Below are positions 12,201 to 22,332 of a stretch of 64,000 nt of DNA, piece after piece. Source of the DNA: Petrosia ficiformis (taxonomy: Eukaryota > Porifera > Demospongiae > Haplosclerida > Petrosiidae); the NCBI GenBank assembly GCA_947044365.1, contig OX345648.1:4158096-4222095 (forward strand). Direction: 5' to 3'. Numbering within the stretch: the first letter of the stretch is position 1; each line of letters starts with the position of its first letter. Position numbers and translations under genes: made by a program. The notes beneath the pieces were generated by a model, which searched no databases, was not told the origin of the DNA, and saw only the letters and a program-made list of their open reading frames with translations.

Positions 12201-12838
12201 CTGAACGTTTCTATGATCCAACAGCTGGAGGTCTACTGTTGGATGGAATTGATCTTCGTGACTTTAATATCTCTTGGCTTCGTCATCAGATCAGTGTAGT
12301 CTCTCAAGAACCAGCTTTATTTAATACCTCTATTGCAGATAATATTCGTTATGGATCAAATTTCCGAGAAGTCAGTGACAAAGAAGTGATAGATGCAGCC
12401 ATAACTGCTAATATACATGACTTTATCCAGTCTCTACCTCAGGTTGGTTGTATTTTCATTGGAATTGTTTATCTTTAGTCTATTATAATGTAGGGGTATG
12501 AAACTATTGTTGGTCTAAAGGGTTCTCAGTTGAGTGGAGGTCAGAAACAACGTATAGCCATTGCTCGAGCTTTAGTACAAGATCCTATGATCCTTCTGCT
12601 TGACGAAGCAACATCTGCTCTAGATACAGAGACCGAAAAGATTGTTCAAGATGCTTTAAACAAAGCAAGAGAAGGCCGTACGACCATAATTGTTGCACAT
12701 CGTCTCTCTACAATCTACAATTCAGACAAAATTATAGTAATACAGAAAGGTCGTGTGATTGAAGAAGGAACACATTCTGAGTTAATGTATAAAGAAGGAA
12801 CTTACTATTTAATGAATAACATTCAGAATCTTAATTAG
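6171..12838 (+). CDS. Full-length ABCB-family (P-glycoprotein/MDR-like) ABC transporter, 17 visible exons
   Basis: Membrane exporter of the ABCB type (TMD-NBD-TMD-NBD), expected to pump hydrophobic substrates or toxins out of the cell. The substrate cannot be predicted. Exons: 6171-6228, 6280-6707, 6774-6945, 7151-7275, 7329-7445, 7539-7593, 7748-7861, 7919-8152, 8206-8877, 10140-10295, 10354-10458, 10530-10691, 10757-11061, 11121-11279, 11824-11980, 12038-12442, 12494-12838. All joins keep frame and total about 1255 aa, near the usual 1280. NBD1 has Walker [11 protein letters not shown]-loop VSQEP, signature LSGGEKQR, Walker [13 protein letters not shown] and H-loop [11 protein letters not shown]2 has [34 protein letters not shown] and VAHRLSTI. 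Every catalytic motif is therefore intact in both halves. The initiator exon was not found: the first listed exon begins mid-codon, so the N-terminus is incomplete here. A poly(A) signal (AATAAA) lies 59 nt past the stop. Confidence 0.92.
8878..10139. other. Long ABC-transporter intron between the first NBD and second TMD, repeat-bearing
   Basis: This 1.26-kb intron is far longer than its neighbours. It holds a (TA)n microsatellite at about 9221-9249. At about 9660-10090 there are degenerate repeats with ATCTGATACACC-like and CATGGTCAT motifs. A TAGTGCTGGGCAATA motif near 9666 resembles the tips of hAT-like MITEs elsewhere in the window. No exon is seen. Confidence 0.6.
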
Positions 12839-12896
12839 TTAAAAATCAGAAACTAGGTGTGTTTATATAAAACAAATTTCATAATAATTAATGAAG

Positions 12897-12902
12897 AATA
12901 AA
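12897..12902 (+). other. Poly(A) signal of the ABC transporter
   Basis: An AATAAA hexamer 59 nt after the TAG stop of the transporter. It is the first such hexamer downstream of the stop. Confidence 0.6.
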
Positions 12903-14250
12903 ATAATAATTAAGCTTTAGGATTAACATATCATCAAGTGTGAGGTAAGTTATGTGTTTCCTGTGTGGAGCAAAAGCACAATAAATGGCTAAATGTAGTT
13001 ACTGGAAAGACCCAGAGAAAGCCTGTGATATCATTGGCTCAGGATAAGGAGTCAAGAAACTGTTTTGAATATTGACAATATATAGATTAGATTGTTTGTA
13101 ACAGACACCTTCTCATTATGGGTTTCACATCGTCACACGTCTAGGTTTAAAGTGTAATAAATTTGTATATAAGGACAATCATTTCAGTCAGTTGTTTATT
13201 ATGATTTTAAATTTGACTCGATTACTATATAGCTAATTCCAATTTGAAAGATATTACAAAGTCTTTGTAATTAAACATTGTGGACATAAACAATCTATAG
13301 CTACACACAGCTCTGATAATGACCCAGATCTGGCAATCTTAAGCTTGTAGCTAAACGTAATGCAAACAGTATATCATCACTGGTTGAAAATATATTTGCT
13401 ACTTTAATTAAACAAATTGGAAAGTCACTACTTTCTCCAACATGCACGTTTTAAATGTGGTGGTGGTTTAGATGGGTCATTACATGAGATTGAAGTACAT
13501 AACAGATCAAATGGATTTTGTCATTAAAAAAACCATTTATCTTCATTTGTAAGTATCAACCAATGGACACGAAACACCAATCTAGTCATATAATGGAATT
13601 GATTCATCTCTACAACCAAACAAGAGACACAAAGAGTGGTTAGAAAGAATTTGGAGTTGCAATCATGTTGGATGTGCTGTACAACATGGAGAGAGTCACA
13701 TTTTCCAGATGTTTACACTGATCTCCACCTCCAGAACAATGTGGATGGACAGTGTAATTAGAGGGAGTACACTCCATAGACTGGGAAGATCCAGATGTAC
13801 AGTCTATGGTGGCCGGTGGAAGACAACATTACGTCACTGATGAAAGGATACAGTTGTAAAAATTAATATGTGGATGCAGGAGAGAAGAATAATTATCGTG
13901 GACTAGGATGTGAATGGCAAGGCGTACCAATCTAGCCAGTTGAAATAGATAGTGGAAATGAGCTAGATACTGACAGCGATGGTCAGATTTAAGTCAGATT
14001 ATGGCCTGAAAACAGAAGTTATAACTGATAAGCTTATGTACAGACACATTTACATCTGATGTTACCAGTATGAAACAGAATATTCACAAGTATGAGATCA
14101 TTCATCAATTGCACGTTATCATTGCAGGGAATATTTTTGGTGGAATTTCATGGCATGAAAGTAAATCAAGTACATGAAATATATATGTGTTGGTGCATCC
14201 TGCTGGAGGGAGAAATTGTGTTCGCTTAGTCTTTCAACAAACATATCATA
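12903..14250. other. Intergenic region, no gene recognised
   Basis: AT-rich sequence between the ABC transporter and the calumenin gene. No ORF of note, RNA gene or inverted-repeat element could be supported. 13440-14000 is slightly less AT-rich and could be an old, decayed element. Confidence 0.45.
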
Positions 14251-14254
14251 GTCT

Positions 14255-14332
14255 CACGTAGCGGCTCTGGCGCGCGCTCGAGCTCCTCCGGCTCTGGCTC
14301 CGGCTCCTTGAGCTTAACATGAGCATGAGCAT

Positions 14333-14378
<46 letters not shown>

Positions 14379-14420
14379 GCGCATGAGCATGAGGGGGCCG
14401 GGCTAGCTACTTAGACGCCC
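14255..14420 (+). promoter_or_regulatory. GC-rich, CpG-containing tract with a GAGCAC hexamer array, upstream of calumenin
   Basis: A sharp GC-rich island in otherwise AT-rich DNA, ending about 210 bp before the calumenin ATG. It contains GGCTCTGGCTCCGGCTCC-like repeats, then a hexamer array at 14319-14392 (GAGCAT units passing into about eight GAGCAC units and back to GAGCAT). A promoter-proximal role is inferred from position and composition only. Confidence 0.4.
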
Positions 14421-14629
14421 ACATGTTGATATATATCGGTGTTTTGACGGAAATTTGTCCAATGAAATTCAACCACATCAGTTCAGTCGGTTAGTCCGCA
14501 TAAACGTGCTATACTACAACAATGGATACAAAAGGGTCTTTGTGCTGTTGTAGCAAGCTTTATAAGCAGCAAGAGAAGCTGTTTATTTATCCAACAACTG
14601 TATCCTTGACTTGAGAGAAATCAAGAATT

Positions 14630-17600
14630 ATGTCTACACTACTTTTACTAGTTAGTTCGTGTGTCTTGCTACTTCTTGTAGAAGCGGGTCCAATGGAGGT
14701 TAATTCACACAGCAATAAGCCTCATTTCACACCAGGCAATGAACACAATGAGAAGTTTGATCAAGATGCTTTCCTAGGAAAAGAAGAGGCAGAACAATTT
14801 CGCCATCTCAGTCAGGAAGAGTCGCATAGGAGACTGAGGTAAGCCTGAATATATATAATTATAATTAAACTTCTTTAAACGAATCTTAAATTAGCTATTA
14901 CTGGTTTTGATCAACAAGAACCTTGAGTATTCCCTGTGGACATATCACTAGGGCATATTATGAGATTAGGGTTTGAATCTAAACAAGCCACGCCCTTGAT
15001 ATGTGCATGTGGTGTACAGGTGTTTTCATTGGAAACTTGGTCCATAGTTGAATTATTTCAGGCTCGTTGCATTACTTGATGACGGACAATCAAAACATTT
15101 CACATTTCAATTATGTTGAAACATCTGTGGTGAGTATCCCTGGGTTTTGATTTGCTACATATTTATTTATTTGGCTATAAATAGAAACAAACCAAGACAA
15201 TGGATATCACAAAAACAAATATATTTATATACAGTCACTAATGTGGAAATAGCCAGTCATGCAGGACATTGTCCAGTAAATATAGTGAATGTCCTGTAGT
15301 TAGCTCACTATTTCCACACCTGTATATAGTATAAGGAATTGTCTATTGACACTGTCAAACCTAGATAGGATGTGGGTGTCAAGCCAACCAAGGACAATCA
15401 AACCACATAATAAAATGTTACGTGTTGATGTGGTACTAGCTAGCTCTACTATAATTGTTACGGAATTAATATTTAATGTCAGTTTCTTGCTTATCTCTTC
15501 ATTAAGCATGCAGGTTCTGGTCGTGAATGTGGTCATTGATAGTTCATTATTTATGTAAATAACTAGAGTGTATATTCTACTATGCTATGATAGAAACCCT
15601 AGTGTAGTACCATATACACTCTAATTATTTGTGCTGGCATACATGAAACATGAACCAGGGTTTTATAGTGTGGCATGTTAATAACATCCCTGGCAATGTT
15701 ATTGTGGGTTCATGTTTAGAATCCTCATCCTCGGAAATCAACTAGAACCAGATGTTTTTTACCTGTGAATGGGTAATTATGAAAATAAGAACCAACAATT
15801 ATTGTCTTTGCAGATGTCATGCTATTTGCAATTGTTGGTTACATATGTAGATTATCCAACAGTTAAATCAATATCTCTTATTTTTTAAGTCAGAGTGTCG
15901 AACACAATATATTGAGGAAAAAGGTATACCGCTTTGTGTGATTATCTGTCAATCATTGCTGTAACACTTTCTGTGTACTCTAGAAACTGGGGCCTGAAGA
16001 AGTAAGTGTAACTGCAGTATAAGTACACAGATCTTTGATGAAACTAAAGCAATCCTGCAAGGTTCGAAATGATGTCTGAAACTCAATGGCGTATTATACT
16101 TACTTAATATAGATTCTTGCTTCATCATTTCTCAGCTTAGTCAGCTATATACAATAGATAAACTGCTATTAGTATTCATTGCAGTTTTACATTCTTCCTG
16201 AATCTTCCTGCTGGTCTGTATCTCGAGGGCACATTTTTTCATGCTCCATGCCCATTGATTAACTGAGCCCCCTGGAATAATGCAGGTTCCTTTACTATGA
16301 ATACAACACATACTTGTGTAAGCATTAAAACATGTGGAAAGCAGTCGTAATGATGGCCTGGGGTCTGAATTTATAGTCCAACAATCCATAACTACAACAT
16401 CACTATTTAGATTATCACAGCATAATTTTAATCATGATAATCAAAATATTGTAATTTATTTGAGTATCTCATTTTATAGAATTATTTGTTTGAAGATAGA
16501 TAAAGACAATGATGGATACATCAGCCATGATGAATTGAAAGATTGGGTTAAGCATGTAACCCATAGGTAAGTAGCTACAGTCTGTTCACATTCATATTGA
16601 CCTTGAAAATTAGGATGTGATGAGTTTAGATGTAATATTGTTGTAAGGTTAATACATGATTATACTGTAATTCAATAATGATTTAAATTTGACATACAAA
16701 AAAAGAACAAGAAGGATGATTATATGAAAATGGTGAAGGTAAAAAGATTTTTGGTCGTTTCTTTATGAACATTTTTCTGAGGTCATGATGAACATGAATG
16801 ACCTTTTGATAAACAATACTACTGTGCTGTTAAACTGAGATTGTGCAGGACATTACATTAGTATTAGAGCTGAGCAATATTGGTATTATCATCATAATAG
16901 ATAATTGCCAACTTATTGCAATAATGTACGTATATGTACATATGCATACTATACTCATTACAGTAATGCACACATTGTGGCTCGAATTAGAAATCATATT
17001 TTTCTGTCTTAGTTTTATGAGGCTAATCAATGATGCCTCTAGTGCCAGTGACCAGGAAGCTAATCTGCTATCGTCCAAACATTGGCTCATAATGTAAACG
17101 TGCCTCACTTTAACTGCAGAAATAGTCCTATATCTAGCTATCATGAACAGCTGTAGTGACTGTTAAGCTTAAAGATGCTTTCAAGGAAAGTATCAAAATC
17201 ATAATTGTGCGTGCACTGACACACATGGTAATTATCATAATGTTATCGTTATTGTGATTGCCAAAAATATCTCGATAATCAATAAAGCAATATTATTGCT
17301 CAGCACTAATTAGTGTGTTTGTGAATGACAAAATAACCATTTATAATTGCAAGTGTTACCAAGAGGTTATGTAACCATGAAGGAGTGTCCATTATAATTT
17401 TTTCATAGTTACCAGGATCACATGTATTACCACCACTCCAGTGTAGCGATGTACCCAAAAGCCAATATTGTATCATGATACTGAATGAAGTATCGATATT
17501 TCAAATATAACAGTATCACAAATCCCTTTAATCTCTATCTAATATTCAATACTATTTAGTACTTTTGGTATAATTATGTGTTCATATATTTGAAAGGTAT

Positions 17601-20600
17601 ATTACTGAGAATGTGGACAGACAGTTTCCTCATTATGACTTGGATAAAGATGAAAAAATCACTCTCGTTGAATATATTAAAGCAACTTATGGAACTGTGG
17701 AAGGTAATTGAATATGTGACTTAATTTTTGGAGAGGGACACTTTCCGCAAAATGATTTGATCAAATGCTTACATTTAATCATTCGTCATTCCGCAATTTT
17801 GTATTGGACATCAAAGAATTTCGTATCTAATATAGTTATAATAGTTGTTCCTGGATACCTAGTTGCGTTGACTTCCTATACAAAATTGAGGGAACGGCAA
17901 GTGATTGAAATTGTCCCTTTTTGAAAATTAAGTCACATGTATAGTATATGAATATTGCATATTTGTAGCCTCAGTTGGATTATTTTTTTTGTAAAAACAT
18001 GCTGAAGGTCCCCGGTTCGAATCCTTCTCTATTATCTTTTTTTTCTTTTGAGTAGCAGCTACAGCAAAGAAATTTGTTTACAACTGCAGGGTATAACAGG
18101 AGTGTATAAACGTTATATATATAATATGAGATTTCTAGAAGTTTTTGATATTGGATTACGCACCTTCAAATATTGCTAATCCTTTGGTTACCCTCCATTT
18201 GTATGTAGAAGTAGTCTTTTTAATGCAAGCTTCTTCCTTTTTGCTGTGTTTACAAAGGCTTGCTGAGGCCTGCAGTGTGCGAAATAGCATTGTTTTACAT
18301 AAGGTGTATATAAATTGTGTATAAATGTTGCCACGCCCATCATGCATCTCCAATCCCTTTACTTTATTGTCTATAGTATTAGGTTACATGCATTCTAGTT
18401 TAGTCTTAACAGGTTTTGTAACTATGGTAACACATGACAACTAATGTTGTGTAATACTTCTTACATGTACATTTGTATATATGTATAATTATAATTATAA
18501 TTATTACATGTAGATCCTGATGCTGAATATGATCCTCATCGTAAACTATCATATAAACAAATGATGGATAGAGATGAACGTAAATTCAAAGTGAGTAGAT
18601 ACATGTTAAAAAAGATACATAGTCAGAGTGTTATACAAAAGGAGAGGAGTCCTGAGGTTTTCTCCTTCCACCAGATTGTTTGAACACAATGTTTATTTAT
18701 AACTACAATAATGTAAATGTAACTAAAATGAAAATTGGTCAATAATAGACACATAGTTAACTAAAACTAAAACCCTTTTAGTAAGCCTAAAATTAATTAT
18801 ATTGTGATAAACTAGACATACATGTACTTATTTCCTTTCGAACAGGTATCTGATGTGGATGGTAACGGATATCTCGATAAAAATGAATTCACCGCATTCA
18901 TGCACCCTGAAGAACATGAACACATGAGAGATATTGTCATTGATGAGGCTTTTGAAGACATGGACAAAGATAGAGATGGACTAATAACTGTAGATGAATA
19001 TCTTGGTAAGTTATGGTGGGAATCACAGAAGATGACCATTGAGGGCAGGGATTGAAGAGGCTCTGCTCCACTGTACTATGTATTAGGGTTGCAAACTTAT
19101 TCAATTATATCACCATATTGCAATATTGCAATTAATCATGTCTCCACCTTATTTAGAATATCGGAATATTTCATACAAAATATTACCATTAAATGTTTAC
19201 TATTATAACACACATAATTGTGACATCAATACAACGAAGAGTGAGAGAGCAAATAGCCCTTAAAGTTCTTTATACTTTTATAGATAACAAATTAGGATCA
19301 TATACAATACATATTGTACAATAACAATAGTGTAGACATCTATCCAGACAATTAGTAATGGCAGGAGCCCATAATGATGCTTTCTGGTAACATCTTTATG
19401 GGCTCCTGGTAATGATAACATGTATATTTAAGAAACGTTGTGTCTAAATACTACATAATACATAAATTAGTTTTCATAAACACTAATGGGAATATTTACT
19501 TCATGCAATAATCACATCAGGTAAATGTCAATATTTCCCAGCCCTACTGCCATTATAGCTGTCCAATGGGATAACAGAGCTACTTATAATTAATTATAAA
19601 GATCAATAGTTCTTTTTGATATGTAATACTTACTAAAGTGAATATTAATCCAGTAAAGACATTATTGTTGTGTTTATGAGACAATATCTTTTGTGTGGAC
19701 AATTGTTTTAAACTATAATATCATCAGTAGTGTGGAAACAACCAGTCATGAAGGACATTGTCTGATATCTAGTGAATGTCCGGTAAATTGAAACTGAACT
19801 GTATACAAAGTATATGGGGAGTAGGACAAGAGTGGTGAAAATAGGTCAAAATGTTCGACAGTTGGCTCAATGTTTTCACACCCCTGAATATCATACACAT
19901 GTAATATGTGACCATGGATACGAAAATCAATCATTTGACATAATATTTTTGCTAATCACTTGCATTTAAACACTCTTTATACGACCATTTTACACAAGAA
20001 ATATCTATATTAGGTATCTATGTGCAACAATAGTTGCTCCTGGATACCACCTAGATTCAGTTATCTGCCTGTACAAAATAATTGAATTACAAACGTTTAA
20101 AAACTCTAAATGTGAGCGTTTGACAAAATGCTGATTTTTGTTTCCGTGGTCACATACATGTATAATTGCATTTTCTAGATAAAATGCCCAAGTGTTTTTT
20201 AATGTAATGTTGACAAACAAACTTTTTCCCTCCACTTCAGCTGACATCTGGCCAGCATGGGATAGGAAAGAAGATGAAGGTGAACCAGATTGGGTAGCCA
20301 ATGAAAAGGAACATTTCACTAAACATAGAGACAAAGATGGCAATCAAAGAATAGATAGGGTAGGTCATTTTAATGTGTCTTCATTACAATCACTACATGT
20401 ATTACCTGTTTTGTAAGGCATTATGAAGTATTGGTTAACTAAACCGTTCCCATTTTGTTTTAGCTAGTTATATTTATTACACTAGACCTGTATAACCAAA
20501 ACTCATTATTTCTTACTAAAAGGGATTTTAGGTATAGTTATAGTTAACTAAAATGCCTACTACCATTGCTGCTTGCTAAACTGAATGGTGTTAGTTACAA

Positions 20601-21901
20601 CTTCACTTATTATATTTGATTACAATTTTGAATACGAGGTTTCGTTTGTGTTTTGTTTCTATTTGTGATGATATCTTTATATTTCTCAGAGAGAATTAGT
20701 TGACTGGATTGCTCCAGAAGGTTTTGATCATGCTGAAGCAGAAGCAAGGCATCTCATACACAATGCTGATTCTGACAAGGTAAGTAATTATTCAATATTA
20801 ATAAGTATAAGAATTCTAATCGTACGTTTTCAATAAGAATTTACCTGTCCAAGGCCAATCTGACTTGAACAAGATCTATACCATTGTCCTGTAGGTCTAT
20901 GCTAGTGCTGGGACTCAATAATCGAAATATCGATATAGCACATTTAGTGATAATCGATATCGTGACCAGATATCGATTTGTACTTGTGCGCATGTGTATT
21001 CAGTACAAGGCATTTGTTTTAAAAAAAAAACATCCCAGTCGTAATAAAAAGGGCTATTAATACCATACAAAACAGTAATCATTATACATAGACTAGTGCT
21101 GGGAATCGATAATATCGGAGGAAGTAATTAATTACTTAACAAGAAAGACCCCCCACTAATTGGCCTGAAAATAGATAATTTGGATATCATATAAAACCAG
21201 TTAGTTAAGTTACTAGAACGGATCCTGTCTTTTACTATCCGGATATCTGTTCACAATAACTGTCATGTACCCGGATAATCATTCATGACTTGTTTGTAAT
21301 ACAATATACAGTATTACCTCACCTTTTTGCTGTGATCAACTGCAATAGATGTTTATATAAGCAGCATTGGTGTTTTGACAAATTGTTCTGCAGGTAAAAC
21401 AGAGCAAGACACTTATCAACCACCATTTTATTGCAATTTCAATTTCGCATGTTTGGTTTCTGCGGATGTGCAAACATTAAATGAGTACCTGGATCCAGAT
21501 GATTGGGTATCTGTTCCAGCCTTACTTTTTATTGTACCATTCAAGGCCTAATGGAGCACCACATTCACTCACTGACCTGAAATAGATAGAGGGCTTTTTG
21601 TAATATGACATGTGCTTAAACAGCCACTACAACCTTAGAGTGCCTAACGTTTCTGGGGGTGCATACCTCCTTATGAGTAATTATTCTTTAACACACACTT
21701 CCACAAAAAATTCTGTGAGTCCCCTGCTGATTCATATTTGTGCACGGTCTGTGGTATTTATTAATGTGTTATATAATTGTGTGTTATATTTCACAGGATA
21801 AGAAACTCACTATTGATGAGGTGATTGATAATAGTGATCTGTTTGTTGGAAGTCAAGCCACTGACTTTGGTAACTACCTCTATAGACATGATGAATTCTA
21901 A
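14630..21901 (+). CDS. Calumenin/reticulocalbin (CREC family) six-EF-hand Ca2+-binding protein of the secretory pathway, 8 exons
   Basis: Low-affinity Ca2+-binding protein of the ER and secretory lumen. Exons: 14630-14838, 16480-16566, 17597-17703, 18514-18590, 18846-19005, 20241-20359, 20690-20779, 21797-21901. These give 317 aa, close to human calumenin (315). A hydrophobic signal peptide spans about residues 2-19. The conserved CREC segment [14 protein letters not shown] follows. EF-hand loops lie at 77-88, 113-124, 163-174, 200-211, 244-255 and 280-291. Loops 1, 3 and 4 keep Gly at position 6. Loop 2 has Glu, loop 5 Gln and loop 6 Lys there, so these may bind Ca2+ less well. [12 protein letters not shown] and EAEARHLI are typical family blocks. 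The C-terminus is HDEF, the non-canonical ER-retention signal known from calumenin. Introns hold several MITEs. The family is certain; calumenin versus reticulocalbin rests mainly on length and HDEF. Confidence 0.93.
15965..16390. repeat. Dispersed repeat family C, 5'-truncated copy
   Basis: This is about 75-80% similar by eye to 25130-25571. It shares CTGAAGAAGTAAG, AAACTCAA, CTGAATCTTCCTG.TGGTCTGTA and GAGCCCCC blocks. It ends at 16333-16352 with a degraded GTGGAAAGCA...GATGGCC terminus. It lies in the first calumenin intron. Confidence 0.65.
16584..16806. mobile_element. MITE family A copy
   Basis: The left end TTCACATTCATATTGACCTT and right end GGTCATGATGAACATGAATG form an inverted repeat. 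The interior (ATACATGATTATACTGTA, AATTTGACATACA, ATTATATGAAAATGGTG) recurs at 36083-36329, 48069-48287, 50623-51205, 55650-55893 and 63206-63453. It is non-coding and lies in a calumenin intron. Confidence 0.75.
16857..17316. mobile_element. hAT-like MITE with 8-bp target duplication
   Basis: The element proper is 16865-17308 (444 bp). It has inverted ends TAGAGCTGAGCAATATTG and CAATATTATTGCTCAGCACTA. It is flanked by ATTAGTAT (16857-16864) and ATTAGTGT (17309-17316), an 8-bp duplication with one mismatch. The 8-bp duplication and TAG.GCTG.GCAA tips fit the hAT superfamily. It is non-autonomous and lies in a calumenin intron. Confidence 0.75.
17713..17939. mobile_element. Small MITE with about 30-bp inverted termini
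   Basis: The left end ATGTGACTTAATTTTTGGAG and right end (reverse complement ATGTGACTTAATTTTCAAAA) match, followed by GGGACA on both sides. The element is 227 bp and starts about 10 bp after the donor site of calumenin exon 3. Confidence 0.75.
17958..18033 (+). repeat. Degenerate tRNA-like sequence with Pol III A and B boxes
   Basis: An A-box-like TAGCCTCAGTTGGA (17966-17979) and a canonical B box GGTTCGAATCC (18014-18024) are separated by a tRNA-like distance, with T runs downstream. The T-stem is mispaired and no full cloverleaf can be drawn, so it is a tRNA pseudogene or SINE head rather than a functional tRNA. It abuts the 17713-17939 MITE. Confidence 0.5.
18722..18800. repeat. Dispersed repeat family B fragment
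   Basis: A short copy of an AT-rich repeat built from GTTAACTAAAACTAAAACCC and TTTTAGTAAG motifs. Longer copies are at 28337-28570, 39897-40132 and 49200-49395, and another fragment is at 20433-20600. It lies in a calumenin intron. Confidence 0.6.
19083..19548. mobile_element. Possible degraded hAT-like MITE
   Basis: A TAGGGTTGCAAACTTATTC left edge and a CAATATTTCCCAGCCCTA right edge are weak inverted complements of the TAGGGCTGGG..ATATTG type. The interior is AT-rich and non-coding. The ends are poorly conserved and no target duplication was read. Confidence 0.35.
19731..19885. repeat. Dispersed repeat sharing sequence with 15245-15345 and 34930-35150
   Basis: GTGGAAA.AACCAGTCATG, GGACATTGTC and GTGAATGTCC blocks recur at 15245-15320. 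The GACATTTTGACC, CTCCCCATATACTTTGTATA and GGACATTCAC portions recur in opposite orientation at 34930-35040. The element boundaries are not resolved. Confidence 0.45.
20905..21130. repeat. Fragments with TAGTGCTGGGA tips and ATCGATAT repeats
   Basis: Two GCTAGTGCTGGGA / ACTAGTGCTGGGA motifs (20905 and 21089) are followed by palindromic ATCGATAT-rich sequence. They resemble the tips of the hAT-like MITE at 16865-17308 and the motif at 9666. They look like truncated copies in the last calumenin intron. Confidence 0.4.
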
Positions 21902-22332
21902 TACAAAGTGTCCTCGACAATCAATTTGCTCATATACTGACTCCTACATTCATTTTTTCTGTTATTGGATTATGAACAATGAATATCTGTTTTCTAGTTT
22001 ATTAATGATTAACTATGATTTCTAAACTCATTACCCTTTTTGTATGAGTATGATAAATTGTTAATCAAAAAGTCTGTCTGTCTGTCTGTTTATAAAAACT
22101 GAACTTTGGCAGGCAGGCAGAAAGAAACTGCTGGCAGACTTCAAATTATACAAAACAAAAATAATAAGCTTTTGCTATTTCAAGTTGGATCAACCTGTTC
22201 TAGAAATGTAGTTATAATCTATAGATCTTGGTTAAAACTTAATGAATAATATTAATATATCCTATAGTGAAAAGGTGGGGCTGGGTTGACTGCCAAGAAG
22301 GACAATCTTCCAAAGGGTGGGTTTGGAGTGAG

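Noticed and set aside
17958..18033. Functional tRNA gene
   Set aside because: The A and B boxes are present, but acceptor and T stems do not pair.
22267..22332. Upstream extension of the zinc-finger frame
   Set aside because: It would need a GTG start. A splice acceptor lies at 22266-22267, so it is either UTR or joined to an unseen exon.
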